A stretch of 64,000 bases of DNA from Hymenobacter edaphi (GCF_003258365.1 NZ_QHKM01000001.1:1364001-1428000); one strand, 5' to 3'; numbered from the stretch's first letter, positions 27,037 to 37,641 are shown. Program-made: numbers and translations. Notes: a model not told the origin generated them from the sequence alone.

Positions 27037-27816
27037 ATGGATTACTTCGTCGCGCCGCACTCCATCGTGCGCACCATCTGGGGCAAGGCCGATACGGTCC
27101 TGTTCATTTTCGCCGGGGCCGCGGCCGAATTTGCCCTGAACAAAGCCGTCGATTGGCTGTACTTCACCGGGCGGCTGCCCGCCGACCCGCTGGGCCGGCT
27201 GTTTTCCACGGTCGAGTACGCCCGGCAGATCGTGTTTGCCGAGCGCGCCGGGGCCGAGCGCGCCATCGACACCATTGCCCACATTCACCGCGCGGTGGAA
27301 GCCAAGCGCGGCGCCCGCATCCCCGACTGGGCCTACCGCGACGTCCTGTTTATGCTCATCGATTACTCCATCCGGGCCTACGAGGCGCTGGAACGCCCCC
27401 TGACCCCGGCCGAGCAGGCCGAGGTGTTCGACGTGTTCGGGCGCGTGGGCCGGCGCATGGGCGTGCCCGACCTGCCCGCCACCCACGCCGAGTGGCAGCG
27501 CCAGCGGCAGCAGCACCTGGCCGCCGACCTGGCTCCCAGCCGCTACACCACCGACCTGTACCGCCAGTACCGCCGCCACCTCGGGCCGGTGCGCTACGCC
27601 CTGCTGCGGCAGGCCCAGGGGCTGGTGGTGCCGCCGCTGGTGCGCGCGCAGCTGGGCCTGGGCGCCGGCCACGCGCTGCGGCCGGTCATCGGCGTGTACC
27701 GCCGGGTGCAGCACCTGGCCCCGAGCCGCTGGGCCCGCACCAGCCTGCTGCCGGCCGCGTTTCGGGCCCAAATTGCGGCCCTCGATGTGCCATCCGTTCA
27801 CTTCGTGCATCAATAG
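27037..27816 (+). CDS. MpaB/DUF2236-family oxygenase
   Basis: 259 residues. It fits the DUF2236 (MpaB or latex-clearing-protein catalytic) family: an early G-R-L-F-S-T-V-E-Y-A-R-Q-I-V-F-A block, then H-I-H-R-A-V-E-A-K-R-G (haem-ligand-like His region, about residues 86-96), and Y-R-D-V-L-F-M-L-I-D-Y-S-I. These proteins are haem-dependent oxygenases with varied or unknown substrates, and this one is at the short end of the family. The ATG at 27037 follows a strong promoter with a palindromic operator, so it is probably a regulated single gene. Substrate unknown. Confidence 0.75.
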   Translation: MDYFVAPHSIVRTIWGKADTVLFIFAGAAAEFALNKAVDWLYFTGRLPADPLGRLFSTVEYARQIVFAERAGAERAIDTIAHIHRAVEAKRGARIPDWAYRDVLFMLIDYSIRAYEALERPLTPAEQAEVFDVFGRVGRRMGVPDLPATHAEWQRQRQQHLAADLAPSRYTTDLYRQYRRHLGPVRYALLRQAQGLVVPPLVRAQLGLGAGHALRPVIGVYRRVQHLAPSRWARTSLLPAAFRAQIAALDVPSVHFVHQ

Positions 27817-27928
27817 GCGGGGCGGCCCGAACTCCGGCCCGCCCCGTGCGTACGATTTTTGCGGGGGGCGGCGTAGGAATGTCGCCCTATCCTGCGTTCC
27901 TTTCCTGTTCTTACCCCCTGCAGTGCTT

Positions 27929-30787
27929 ATGGAATCTTCCTTACTCCGCTATCTGCTGCGGCCCGCCCTGATGCCCCTGCTCCTGGCGCTGTGCCTGCTG
28001 GCCCTGCCCGGCCGGGCCAGCCACATCCGCGCCGGCGATATTCAGGCCAAGCCCGACACCACCCCGGCCCGTAACCCGTTGCGCATCTTCTTCAAGATGG
28101 TGACTTACACGGACTCCAATTCGCCGGCCGACACGCCCAGCCAGCAGTCGAGCAACGAGGCCACCATCTTCTTCGGCGACGGCACCAGCCTGGTGGCCGT
28201 GCGCCTGCCCCCGGTGCAGCTGGCCAACAACGTGCGCCGCAGCGTGTACTACTTCGAGCACACCTACAACGCGGCCGGCCTCTACGTGGTCAGCCACATC
28301 GGCGAGCTGCGGGCCACCGGGATTCGCAACGTGCCGCAGTCGGAAAACCGCAGCTTCTACATTCACACCCAAGTCAACATCAACCCCATTATCGGCATCA
28401 ACCACTCGCCGGAGCTCAACGCCCCGGCCGTGGACCGGGCCGCCAGCGGGCAGGTGTACCTGCACAACCCCGCCGCCTCCGACGCGGACGGCGACTCGCT
28501 GGTGTACCGCCTGCGCGTGTGCCAGTACGAGCCGCGCACGGTGGCCTCCATCGTCTCGACCGACAATACCCCGCGGCCGGTGGACATTCCCGGCTACACC
28601 TTCCCGAACGTGTCGAGCGGGGGCAACCAGGTGCCTTACTCCGGGCCGCCGGTGAGCGGCAACGGCCCCTCCATCCTGGAAATGGACGTGCGCACCGGCC
28701 AGATGGTGTGGAATGCGCCCAACCTGACCGGCGACTACAACGTGGCCTTCGTGGTGGAGGAGTGGCGGCGCGACGCGTTCGGGGGCCGGCGCAAGATCGG
28801 GGAAGTGGTGCGCGACATGCAGATAACGGTGTTTGCCAGCAGCAACCGGCGCCCGGTCATCACCGTGCCGCGCGACACCTGCGTGGTGGCCGGCACCACC
28901 ATTACGCGCACAGTCACGGCCACCGACCCGGACGACAACTTGCTGCGCCTCTCGGCCTACGGCGGCATGCTGCCCGCGCCGGCCAGCTTCCAGCAGATTG
29001 TCAACATCGCGGGCCGGGCGGTGGGCCGCTTCAGCTGGGCCACCAGCTGCGCGGACGTGGCCTCGGACCCGCAGCTGGTCGTGTTCAAGGTGGAGGACGT
29101 GCCCGCCTCGGGTCAGACGCTCATCGACGAGCGGCCCTGGCGCATCACCGTGGTGGGCCCGCCGCCGACGGGCCTGCGCGCCGTGGCCGCCGGCACCGCG
29201 GCCACGCTGACCTGGGACCGGTACGTGTGCCAGAACGCGACGCGCATCCTGATCTACCGCAAGGAAAACCAGTCGGGCTGGAGCCCGGGCAGCTGCGAGG
29301 CGGGCATCCCGGCCAGCGCGGGCTACACCCTGGTGGGGGAAGTGGCGGCCAACCTGCAGACCTATACCGACACCAACGGCGGGCGCGGGCTGGAGCGGGG
29401 CAAAACCTACTGCTACCGCATCTACGCCGAGTTTCCGCGCCCCGCGGGCGGGGCCAGCATTGCCTCCCAGGAAGCCTGCGTGCCGTTTGACGGCCGGGCC
29501 ATGCTCTTCACCAACGTGACGGTGGAGCGCACCGACGCGGCCACCGGCCAGATCGGGGTGCGGTGGACGGCCCCGGCTCCGGCCGCCAATTTCGCCGCCC
29601 CGCTGGGCTACCGCCTCTACCGCGCCGAGGACCAGGGCTCCAACTACACGCTGGTACGCACGGCCACCAGCCTGACGGACACCACCCACACCGACACCAA
29701 CCTGAACACCCGTGACCGGGCCTACACCTACCGCCTGGAGTTCTTCCGCGCCACGCCCGAGGTCGTGGAGCCCGCCGGGCCGGCCAGCTCCGTGCGCCTG
29801 ACGGCCACGCCCAACCCGGGCGTGGTGCCCACCATCGGCGTCACCTGGGCGTACAACGTGCCGTGGAACAACAGCGGCAACGTGACGCGCGTCTACCGCA
29901 AAAACCCGGGCAGCGCCACATTCACCCTGATCAGCAGCACGGCCGCCGGCACCCGCACCGAGGGCTCGTACCTCGACAACGACCCGGCCCTGCGCCTGAA
30001 CCAGACCTACTGCTACTACGTGGAAACCGTGGGCCGCTACGACTCGCCGCGCCAGCCGCAGAACCTCGTCAACCGCAGCCAGGAGCTGTGCGTGCTGCTG
30101 GCCCCGCGCCCCTGCCGCCCGGTGCTCAGCCTGCAGGGCCCCGACTGCGACCGGCTGGCCGAGCTGGCCCGGCAGTTTCCCTCGCCCCTGCCTCGCCCGC
30201 TCACCTTCACCAATAACCTGAGCTGGACACTGAGCAACCAGCCCGCCGGCTGCTCGCCCGACATCGTGGAGTACCGCGTGCTCTACAGCCCCGTCTGCGA
30301 CAGTGCGGCCTTCCAGGAAATCGGCCGCGTGCCCGGCTCCTCCACCACGACCACGTTCACCTTCGCCCACACCAACCTGACCTCGGCGGCGGGCTGCTAC
30401 CGCATTCTGGCCGTGGACGGGCAGGGCACCTCGGCCGCCAGCAACATCGTGACCAGCGACAACTGCCGCATCTTCGTGCTGCCCAACGTGTTTTCGCCCA
30501 ACAACGACCAGCAAAACGACACCTTCCGCCCCATTTTCGCCAGCCCGGTAACGCAGGTCAACGTGAAAATCTTTAACCGCTGGGGCGCCCGCGTGTACGA
30601 AGGCAAGGCCAGCCAGGACCTGCGCCTCTGGGACGGCGGCGGCACCGGCACCCCCGACAGCGGCGGCCGCGACTCCGGCGCCAAAGCCACGGCCGGCACC
30701 TACTACTACCTGGTGGAAGTGGAGTTTGCCGACCAGGCCCGCACCCGCCAGACGTTCAAGGGCTGGGTGGAAGTCATCAGTCGCTAA
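27929..30787 (+). CDS. Large secreted protein with type B (gliding-motility-type) T9SS C-terminal domain
   Basis: 952 residues. The signal peptide ends P-G-R-A-S (about 31). Residues 35-340 are a beta-rich region that begins H-I-R-A-G-D-I-Q. Residues 380-820 contain several fibronectin type III-like domains (G-L-R-A-V-A-A-G-T-A-A-T-L-T-W-D-R; V-R-W-T-A-P-A-P; Y-R-L-Y-R-A-E-D). The last 90 residues have V-F-S-P-N-N-D-Q-Q-N-D-T-F, V-K-I-F-N-R-W-G and G-T-Y-Y-Y-L-V-E-V, the type B or gliding-motility-associated C-terminal domain. It should be exported by the T9SS and attached at the surface. A bidirectional terminator follows. Specific function unknown. Confidence 0.9.
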   Translation: MESSLLRYLLRPALMPLLLALCLLALPGRASHIRAGDIQAKPDTTPARNPLRIFFKMVTYTDSNSPADTPSQQSSNEATIFFGDGTSLVAVRLPPVQLANNVRRSVYYFEHTYNAAGLYVVSHIGELRATGIRNVPQSENRSFYIHTQVNINPIIGINHSPELNAPAVDRAASGQVYLHNPAASDADGDSLVYRLRVCQYEPRTVASIVSTDNTPRPVDIPGYTFPNVSSGGNQVPYSGPPVSGNGPSILEMDVRTGQMVWNAPNLTGDYNVAFVVEEWRRDAFGGRRKIGEVVRDMQITVFASSNRRPVITVPRDTCVVAGTTITRTVTATDPDDNLLRLSAYGGMLPAPASFQQIVNIAGRAVGRFSWATSCADVASDPQLVVFKVEDVPASGQTLIDERPWRITVVGPPPTGLRAVAAGTAATLTWDRYVCQNATRILIYRKENQSGWSPGSCEAGIPASAGYTLVGEVAANLQTYTDTNGGRGLERGKTYCYRIYAEFPRPAGGASIASQEACVPFDGRAMLFTNVTVERTDAATGQIGVRWTAPAPAANFAAPLGYRLYRAEDQGSNYTLVRTATSLTDTTHTDTNLNTRDRAYTYRLEFFRATPEVVEPAGPASSVRLTATPNPGVVPTIGVTWAYNVPWNNSGNVTRVYRKNPGSATFTLISSTAAGTRTEGSYLDNDPALRLNQTYCYYVETVGRYDSPRQPQNLVNRSQELCVLLAPRPCRPVLSLQGPDCDRLAELARQFPSPLPRPLTFTNNLSWTLSNQPAGCSPDIVEYRVLYSPVCDSAAFQEIGRVPGSSTTTTFTFAHTNLTSAAGCYRILAVDGQGTSAASNIVTSDNCRIFVLPNVFSPNNDQQNDTFRPIFASPVTQVNVKIFNRWGARVYEGKASQDLRLWDGGGTGTPDSGGRDSGAKATAGTYYYLVEVEFADQARTRQTFKGWVEVISR

Positions 30788-30804
30788 CCGCCTCTTCTGA
30801 ACCA

Positions 30805-30846
30805 CAAAAAACGCCCGGCCGCAGTCAGCGGCCGGGCGTTTTTTGT
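30805..30846. terminator. Bidirectional terminator
   Basis: A perfect 12-bp stem (ACGCCCGGCCGC with GCGGCCGGGCGT) with loop AGTCA is flanked by A-rich and T-rich runs, so it works in both directions for the convergent genes ending at 30787 and 30878. Confidence 0.93.
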
Positions 30847-30877
30847 GGGCGGTGGGGAGTAACGGGCGCGGGCCGGC

Positions 30878-32005
30878 TCAGAGCAGCAGCACGTCGATGC
30901 GGTGGGCGTGCACCATGTTGTGCTTCGGCGACCAGGCAAACACCGTGAAGAAGCCGTCCTGCGAGGCCACCAGGGCCAGCGCGTCGCGCTGGTCGTGCAC
31001 GAACTGGGCGGCGGCCAGGTGGCGGGTGCCCCCGTTCTGGGCCGGGTGCAGGCGGCGGGCCGCGCTGCCCACCACCGGCTCGGTTATCATCATCTCCTCC
31101 ACGGCGGTGCTGCCCTTGGCCCGCGCCACCTTCGCCCCGAAGGCCAGCAGGTGGTAGTCCTGGGTGATAACCGTGGCCCCGTCGACGGAGGTGAAGCCGC
31201 CCACGATGCCGATGGCCCGGCGCAGGTCGCGGGGCCAGTCGGGGTCGTCGTGGCGCTGGGCCAGCACCTGGGCAATGGCCTCGTAGGCGGGCGTGACGGG
31301 GTACGACATGGGCTGCACGATGGAGTGCTGCCACTGCGCGGCCGCGGGCGGCACCACCAGCACCAGCCCGCCGCGGCCGTGGGCGCGCATCACGGCGGCC
31401 AGCTCCACCAGCACCTCGTCGGCCTCGTGGCCGGGCAGGCCGCTGCCGGGCAGAAAGCGGCGCAGGGCCTGGCAGTCGGCCACGCCGTGGTTTTCGGCAT
31501 CGACCACCTGCAGCTGGTCGCCGCGCAGAATGGCCACGTTCACGAACTTACCGAAGCCGTCGACGCGCGGGTGCTTCACCACCAGCAGGCCCGGCTCGAT
31601 GACTTCGAGCACGAAGCACAGCGGCGGCAGCTCCGTGACGGTGCCCCACACGTGCAGCCCGTCCTCGTCGGCCCACACGCCCAGGTGAATGCCGGGCTGC
31701 TCCACGGCCGGGGCCAGCTTGATCAGGCTTTGCGGGGTGAGGCGCTTGGGCTGCCCGAACACCAGCGGCTGCCGGGCCTGCCCGGGCGGCAGCAGGGCCA
31801 GGGTGATTTTGGGCGGATGGCCTTCCTCGCGCCGCAGGCTGGCCCAGAACGTAACGTCGATCAGGGCCTCAATGACGGCGCGCTCGGGCAGCGCGGCCAG
31901 CTGCAGCCGCTGCGGCGCGGTGGCCAGCAGGCGGTGGTCGGCAAAGTGCTGCGCGATGGTGGGCGCCGCCATGCGGGCGGCCAGGTAGGTAGGTTCGGAA
32001 AGCAT
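30878..32005 (-). CDS. DAC-fold protein: putative DACNV sensor plus degenerate diadenylate cyclase-like domain
   Basis: 375 residues. The C-terminal third keeps the two DisA_N/DAC signatures: D-G-A-T-V-I (Asp275-Gly276-Ala277), and G-T-R-H-L-A-A-A (326-333) where active cyclases have G-T-R-H-R-A-A. The N-terminal 220 residues are a mixed alpha/beta region; the order of domains fits proteins labelled as DACNV-containing in public annotation. A working enzyme would make cyclic di-AMP, but the Arg-to-Leu change in the second motif makes activity doubtful and nucleotide sensing possible. It is convergent with the T9SS gene and upstream of nothing obvious. The ATG at 32003-32005 fits; a longer N-terminus has no support. 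Confidence 0.72.
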   Translation of the reverse strand: MLSEPTYLAARMAAPTIAQHFADHRLLATAPQRLQLAALPERAVIEALIDVTFWASLRREEGHPPKITLALLPPGQARQPLVFGQPKRLTPQSLIKLAPAVEQPGIHLGVWADEDGLHVWGTVTELPPLCFVLEVIEPGLLVVKHPRVDGFGKFVNVAILRGDQLQVVDAENHGVADCQALRRFLPGSGLPGHEADEVLVELAAVMRAHGRGGLVLVVPPAAAQWQHSIVQPMSYPVTPAYEAIAQVLAQRHDDPDWPRDLRRAIGIVGGFTSVDGATVITQDYHLLAFGAKVARAKGSTAVEEMMITEPVVGSAARRLHPAQNGGTRHLAAAQFVHDQRDALALVASQDGFFTVFAWSPKHNMVHAHRIDVLLL

Positions 32006-32164
32006 GGCGGGGACGGGGGCGACTTGGAGCACGGGGCGCAACCTACGACGAGCAGGCGAGAAAGTGAGGGGCAGAATGCAACATCAACCGCCGGTGGCGC
32101 CGACTGTTTGCCGGCCGCGCCGGGCAGCCCGGCGCGGCCCCTTCCGCCCGCGGCCCGCGCCCGT

Positions 32165-33511
32165 TCAGCCCGGCTCCCCCGCGCTCAGCGTGAGCGTGAT
32201 GACGGTGCCCACATCCGGGGCCGAGCGCAGCTGAATGCTGCCCTTGTGGAGCAGCATAATCTGCTTGCACAAGCTTAGGCCGATGCCGCTGCCGTTTTTC
32301 TTGGTGGTGAAAAACGGCACGAACACCTGCTCCTGAGTTTCGGCGTCCATGCCCGCGCCGTTGTCGGCCACGCTGAGCACGGTGCGGCCCGGCTCGGCGG
32401 CGCCCGTGAGCGTGATGCGTGGCGCGGCCCGGCCAGCCAGGGCATCGATGGCGTTGATAACCAGGTTGATCAGCACCTGCTCCAGCAGCACGCGGTCGGC
32501 CAGCAGGCGTAGCTGCGGGTCGGGCAGCACCACGTCCAGCCCGATGCCGCGCTCCTGCAGCCGGGGCAGCAGCAGGTGGTGCACGGTTTCGAACAGCTCG
32601 TACACCGGCAGGGGCTGGCGGTTGGGCGCGCTGATTTTGCTCAGGCTGCGGTAAGTGGTCGAAAACTGCAGCAGCCCGTCGCTGCGGCGCTTGATGGTTT
32701 CGATGCCCAGCTCCAGGTCTTCGCGCAGGTCGGGGTCGGCGGGGTCGGCGGCGTGCAGGCGCTGCTGCAGGGTGGCGGCCAGCGAGGCAATGGGGGCCAC
32801 CGAGTTCATGATTTCGTGGGTGAGTACCCGCAGCAGCTTCTGCCAGGCGTCGGCCTCGGTTTCGTCGAGGGTGTCGCCCACGCTGTGCAGGGCCACCAGC
32901 TTGTACTGCCGGCCCTCGGTCTGAAACACGCTGGCGGCCACGAGCAGGCGCAGCACCCCGCTGCCCACGGCCACCGTGGCCACCTGCGCGGGCCCGGGCC
33001 GCAGCTCCGCCAGCTGGGCGGCCAGGGCGGGGTAGCGCCGGACCAGCCCGCTGAAGTGCTTCAGGTGCGGCAGGCGCAGCATTTCCTTCAGGGCCCCGTT
33101 CAGCCACCACACCGCCCCGGTGGCCGGCTCGTAGGACAGGATACCGGTCTGAATCAGCTCCAGGATGCTTTGCAGGTGCTGGTACTGGGTTTCCTTTTCC
33201 CGGCTGAGGCGGCGGAAAGCGGCGTTGATTTCCTGGAAGCCGGCGTGCAGCGCCTGCAGCTCGGGCCGGCCGCTGCGCCGCCCGTACTGCCGCGAAAAGT
33301 CGCCGTAGCGCACGGCGGCCGTGAAGTCCTGCAGCTCCTGCTGCAGCCGGGCCTGGCCGCGGTACAGGTCGGCCGCGGCCCAGAGCGCCGGCAGCAGCGC
33401 CAGCGCGGCCCCGCCCGGGCGCCCCAGCAGCAGCAGCCCGGCCGCGGCGCCCAGGGCCGCGGCCAGCAGCAGCACGGTGGCGGCCAGGCGGAAGCGAAAA
33501 TCAGAGCGCAT
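32165..33511 (-). CDS. Sensor histidine kinase of an NtrC-type pair
   Basis: 448 residues. Two short membrane helices at the N-terminus (about 8-45) are followed by a PAS-like region ([15 protein letters not shown], about 120). The H box is [12 protein letters not shown], then the N box [10 protein letters not shown], the G1 box V-A-D-N-G-A-G-M-D and the late boxes [14 protein letters not shown]. It should phosphorylate the adjacent sigma-54 regulator. Its ATG overlaps the end of that gene by 11 bp, so the pair is co-translated. The pair faces an export operon preceded by a sigma-54 promoter, which points to the export genes as its target. Confidence 0.93.
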   Translation of the reverse strand: MRSDFRFRLAATVLLLAAALGAAAGLLLLGRPGGAALALLPALWAAADLYRGQARLQQELQDFTAAVRYGDFSRQYGRRSGRPELQALHAGFQEINAAFRRLSREKETQYQHLQSILELIQTGILSYEPATGAVWWLNGALKEMLRLPHLKHFSGLVRRYPALAAQLAELRPGPAQVATVAVGSGVLRLLVAASVFQTEGRQYKLVALHSVGDTLDETEADAWQKLLRVLTHEIMNSVAPIASLAATLQQRLHAADPADPDLREDLELGIETIKRRSDGLLQFSTTYRSLSKISAPNRQPLPVYELFETVHHLLLPRLQERGIGLDVVLPDPQLRLLADRVLLEQVLINLVINAIDALAGRAAPRITLTGAAEPGRTVLSVADNGAGMDAETQEQVFVPFFTTKKNGSGIGLSLCKQIMLLHKGSIQLRSAPDVGTVITLTLSAGEPG

Positions 33512-34841
33512 GCTTGTTGAGGCGGCGGTACAGGGCCGTGCGCGTGAGGCCCAGCTCCTGGGCCGCCCGGGTGATGTTGCCGCCGTGCTTCTCGATAACG
33601 CGCAGGATGGCGTTGCGCTCCACGGCGCTGAGCGTGAGGCCCTCGGCCGCGGCCGAAGCGGTGGACGCCGGCTCCAGCTGCGAGAACAGCAGGTCGTCGG
33701 GCTGCAGCTCGGCCGCGTCGGCCATGATGACGGCCCGCTCGATGGTGTACTGCAGCTCGCGCACGTTGCCGGGCCAGGCGTAGTGCTCCAGCTTGCGCAG
33801 GGCCGCCGGGCTGAGCGTGGGCGCGGGCCGGTGGTACTTGGCCGCGTACTGGGCCGCGAAGTGCCGGGCCAGCACGGCAACATCGGCCGGGCGGCTGCGC
33901 AGCGGGGGCACCAGCAGCTCCACGGTGTTGATGCGGTAGAGCAAATCCTTGCGGAAGCGCCGCTCGTCGGCCAGCTCGCTCAGCGGCACGTTGGTGGCGC
34001 AGATCAGCCGAATGTCCACCGGAATGGCCTGGTTGGAGCCCAGGCGCGTGACCTGCCGACTCTGCAAAGCGGTGAGCAGCTTGGCCTGCTGGGCCAGGCC
34101 CAGGTTGCCGATTTCATCCAGGAACAGGGTGCCGCCGTTGGCCGCCTCGAAGCGGCCGGCGCGGTCTTCGCGGGCGTCGGTAAAGGCGCCTTTGCGGTGG
34201 CCGAACAGCTCCGACTCAAACAACGAGGGCGTCAGCGCCCCGGCGTCGACTTTCACGAAGGGGCCGGCGGCGCGGCGCGAAGCCCGGTGCACGGCCTGGG
34301 CCACCAGGTCCTTGCCGGTGCCGTTTTCGCCCAGAATGAGCACGTTGGCGTCGGTGGGCGCGACTTTCTCCAGCGTGCGAAAAATCTGCTGCATGGCCGG
34401 GGACGAGCCCAATAAATCGGGGTCGGCGGGGGCCGCGGGGGCCGGCGCCGCCCCGGCGGGCCGCAGCGCGTCCTGAATGGTGGTGAGCAGCTTGTCGTTG
34501 TGCCAGGGCTTCACCACGAAGTCGGCGGCGCCTTCCTTGAGGGCGCGCACGGCCAGCTCGATGTCGGCGTAGGCCGTTATCATAATGACGGCCGCGGCGG
34601 AGCCCAGCTCCTTGATGCGCTTCAGCCAGAAAAAGCCCTCGTTGCCGGTGTTGACGGCGCTGTGGTAGTTCATGTCCAGCAGAATCACGTCGAACGAGCG
34701 GGCGGCCAGCAGGTTGGGCAGGGCCTCGGGGCGGCGCTCCACCGTCACCTCGCGCACCTGGGTCTTGAGCAGCAGCCGCACCGCCGTCAGGATGTCGGGG
34801 TCGTCGTCGAGCACGAGTACGGAAGCGGAGCGCAGGTTCAT
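33501..34841 (-). CDS. Sigma-54-dependent response regulator (NtrC family)
   Basis: 446 residues. The receiver domain has Asp56 in V-I-L-L-D-M-N-Y-H as phosphoacceptor. The AAA+ domain has Walker A G-E-N-G-T-G-K-D, the sigma-54 contact loop as G-A-F-T-D-A (Gly to Asp at the fifth position of GAFTGA, common in Bacteroidota), and Walker [11 protein letters not shown]. The Fis-type helix-turn-helix at the end has [19 protein letters not shown]. It activates RNA polymerase with sigma-54 at promoters of the TGGCAC-N5-TTGC type. Such a site lies at 35225-35240 before the divergent macA-like gene. The histidine kinase follows with an 11-bp overlap. Confidence 0.95.
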   Translation of the reverse strand: MNLRSASVLVLDDDPDILTAVRLLLKTQVREVTVERRPEALPNLLAARSFDVILLDMNYHSAVNTGNEGFFWLKRIKELGSAAAVIMITAYADIELAVRALKEGAADFVVKPWHNDKLLTTIQDALRPAGAAPAPAAPADPDLLGSSPAMQQIFRTLEKVAPTDANVLILGENGTGKDLVAQAVHRASRRAAGPFVKVDAGALTPSLFESELFGHRKGAFTDAREDRAGRFEAANGGTLFLDEIGNLGLAQQAKLLTALQSRQVTRLGSNQAIPVDIRLICATNVPLSELADERRFRKDLLYRINTVELLVPPLRSRPADVAVLARHFAAQYAAKYHRPAPTLSPAALRKLEHYAWPGNVRELQYTIERAVIMADAAELQPDDLLFSQLEPASTASAAAEGLTLSAVERNAILRVIEKHGGNITRAAQELGLTRTALYRRLNKHAL

Positions 34842-34877
34842 AGCGGAGCGGTAGTAAGAGCGGGAGCAGTGGCATGC

Positions 34878-35029
34878 CGGGGCGTTGTAGCGACGCGTAT
34901 TGCGTCTTGCCGTCCGCATCACTTGGCGGTATGATCAAGAACGAGGCAATGCGTTCGAGCCTTCCGATTGAACGCCTGGGGCGGTAAACTCAACGAGGAG
35001 ACGCGAGTACGCGTCGCTACGACGCCCCG
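34878..35029. repeat. 152-bp inverted-repeat element (MITE-like)
   Basis: Arms of about 30 bp at 34878-34907 and 34998-35029 are inverted copies (CGGGGCGTTGTAGCGACGCG against its complement with few changes) around a 90-bp centre. A shorter relative of the arm (AGACGCGAATACGCGTCT) lies before argB at 53914-53931. It sits between divergent regulator and export genes. Confidence 0.7.
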
Positions 35030-35131
35030 ACAACCCCAACAAAGCACGGCAATTTTCGAGGGCAAAATCAAGTCCCGCCGGAGCGGCTCCCGGCCAGTTT
35101 CGGCCGGGAGCTCCGCCCGCCGTCCGGACGA

Positions 35132-35160
35132 CTGTATCAGCCCCGCACACTGATTGTATC
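35132..35160. promoter_or_regulatory. Possible activator site for the NtrC-type regulator
   Basis: CTGTATCAG (35132-35140) and CTGATTGTATC (35150-35160) form a direct TGTATC repeat with an imperfect palindrome between them. They lie 65-95 bp before the sigma-54 promoter, the usual place for an upstream activator site. Confidence 0.4.
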
Positions 35161-35224
35161 AAAACCGAACACTGCCCGGAAACAGCTATTTAACAAGCTA
35201 TTGAAAATAAGCCAATTGAATTTT

Positions 35225-35240
35225 CGGCACGGCGCTGGCA
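35225..35240 (+). promoter_or_regulatory. Sigma-54 promoter of the export operon
   Basis: CGGCACGGCGCTGGCA matches the -24/-12 consensus: GG and GC doublets are separated by the required 10 bases, with mismatches only at the first T and the TTGC box (TGGC). Transcription would start near 35252, about 50 bp before the GTG at 35301. Confidence 0.65.
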
Positions 35241-35300
35241 GCGCCCCAAGGGAAACCGGCTGAAAATATTTTCGGCCCGACGCAAAAAACTGCTGCCGCC

Positions 35301-36554
35301 GTGGACCGCGCTATTCCCCCCAAGAAATGGACAACCCGCAACGTGCTGCTGCTGGGCGGCCTGCCCCTGGCGGGGCTGCTGGCCGTGGGCGGCTACTACT
35401 ACGGCGCCGGCCCCAGCCAGCTGAACGTGGACCCCGCGCGGCTGACGGTGAGCGAGGTGCGGCAGGGCAGCTTTCAGGAGTTTATCCCGGTGAGCGGGGT
35501 GGTATTGCCCGAAACCACCATCTACCTCGACGCGCTGGAAGGCGGGCGGGTGGAGGAAAAATACGTGGAGGACGGCGCCCTGATGAAGAAAGGCCAGCCC
35601 CTGCTGCGCCTCTCCAACGCCGACCTGGAGCTGAGCCTGGTGAACCAGGAAACGGCCGTGCTGAACTTGTTCACCCAGATGCAGATGTCGCGCAACGCGG
35701 CCCAGCAGAACACCAACGCCCGCCTCAACCAGCTGGCCGACGCCGACAACGCCTACCAGGAGGCCGAGCGGGTGTTCAAGCTCCAGAAAACGCTCTACGA
35801 GCAGAAGGTCATTGCCCTGCAGGACTTCCGGCAGGCCGAAAACGCCTACCACTACCAGACCCGCCGCCGCCGCCTGAGCCGCACCATGCTCCACCAGGAC
35901 TCCGCGGCCACCCGCCAGGAAACCACCCAGGCCGCCCGCTCCTACGCCCGCATGCAAAACGCCCTGACCCTGATGCGCCGCAAAGTGGGCGACCTGGTGG
36001 TGCGCGCCCCCATCGACGGGCAGCTGACTTCGCTCGACGCCGAAATCGGGCAGAGCGTCAACAAGGGCGCCCGCCTGGGCCAGCTCGACGCGGTGACGGG
36101 CCACAAGGTGCGCGCCGACATCGACGAGCACTACATCTCGCGCATCTTCCCCGGCCTGCGCGGCGAGTGTACCGTGGCCGGCCGCGAGTATGCGCTGCAG
36201 ATCCGCAAGGTGTATACCCAGGTGGCGCAGGGCCGCTTTCAGGTCGATATGATTTTTCCCGAGGCCGTGCCCAAGGCCATCCGCCGCGGCCAGTCGCTGC
36301 AGATTCGCCTGACCCTGGGCGACGAAACCCGGGCCCTGCTGCTGGCCAAGGGCGGCTTTTACCAGCAGACCGGCGGCACCTGGGTATACAAGCTCACCCC
36401 CGACGGCCGCCGCGCCTACCGCGCCGACGTGCGCCTGGGCCGCCAAAACCCCGACTACTACGAAGTGCTCGGCGGCCTGCAGCCCGGCGAGCGGGTCATC
36501 ACCTCCGGCTACGACACCTACGGCACCATGCAGGAGCTGGTGCTCAGGCAGTAG
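35301..36554 (+). CDS. Periplasmic adaptor of MacB-type ABC exporter (HlyD/MacA family)
   Basis: 417 residues with a GTG start at 35301. One N-terminal membrane anchor (L-L-L-G-G-L-P-L-A-G-L-L-A-V-G-G-Y-Y) is followed by a lipoyl-like half (G-G-R-V-E-E-K-Y-V-E-D-G), a long coiled-coil hairpin (about 115-235) and the returning half (V-V-R-A-P-I-D-G-Q-L-T-S-L). The beta-barrel region and the membrane-proximal end (L-Q-P-G-E-R-V-I-T-S-G) finish it. It should link the inner-membrane exporter to an outer-membrane channel. The ATPase and permease genes follow on the same strand. A sigma-54 promoter precedes it. Confidence 0.9.
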   Translation: MDRAIPPKKWTTRNVLLLGGLPLAGLLAVGGYYYGAGPSQLNVDPARLTVSEVRQGSFQEFIPVSGVVLPETTIYLDALEGGRVEEKYVEDGALMKKGQPLLRLSNADLELSLVNQETAVLNLFTQMQMSRNAAQQNTNARLNQLADADNAYQEAERVFKLQKTLYEQKVIALQDFRQAENAYHYQTRRRRLSRTMLHQDSAATRQETTQAARSYARMQNALTLMRRKVGDLVVRAPIDGQLTSLDAEIGQSVNKGARLGQLDAVTGHKVRADIDEHYISRIFPGLRGECTVAGREYALQIRKVYTQVAQGRFQVDMIFPEAVPKAIRRGQSLQIRLTLGDETRALLLAKGGFYQQTGGTWVYKLTPDGRRAYRADVRLGRQNPDYYEVLGGLQPGERVITSGYDTYGTMQELVLRQ

Positions 36555-36836
36555 CCCGGAGGCCTTCAGAACGGTCATCCTCACGAAGCAAGGCCCTGAT
36601 TACTGAAGAACAACCTGGGCTGACCGGGCAAGGCCCTTGGCTCCGCCGGCCGCCGGCTCGCAATGCGCAGAATCATAGTCGAATAAACCCCAGCTCCCAA
36701 GGAACGCGCCGAAGCGGTGCTGCCCGGCAGTGACGCAGCCCCGAGTTGTGGTGAATGAGTGGCCCCGACCTTACCGGCCGCGCTGCTTCGCCGCTTTCCT
36801 TTTTTTTCCTTCTCTCTCAACCGCCACCTGACTCCG

Positions 36837-37514
<678 letters not shown>

Positions 37515-37641
37515 CCAGTACGGCGCCAACAGCACGTCCGGTCTCGCCAAGCCCGACAGGACGACCCACTAATTCCGCTGCTTTTTCCGCCCTGCCTTTC
37601 CGAGCTACCCGAAAACACGCTTCCCTCCTTCTCCAACCGCC

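Noticed and set aside
27941-30805. Long open frame antisense to the type B T9SS gene
   Set aside because: It mirrors a gene with signal peptide and domains; long antisense frames are expected at this GC content and its composition is not protein-like.
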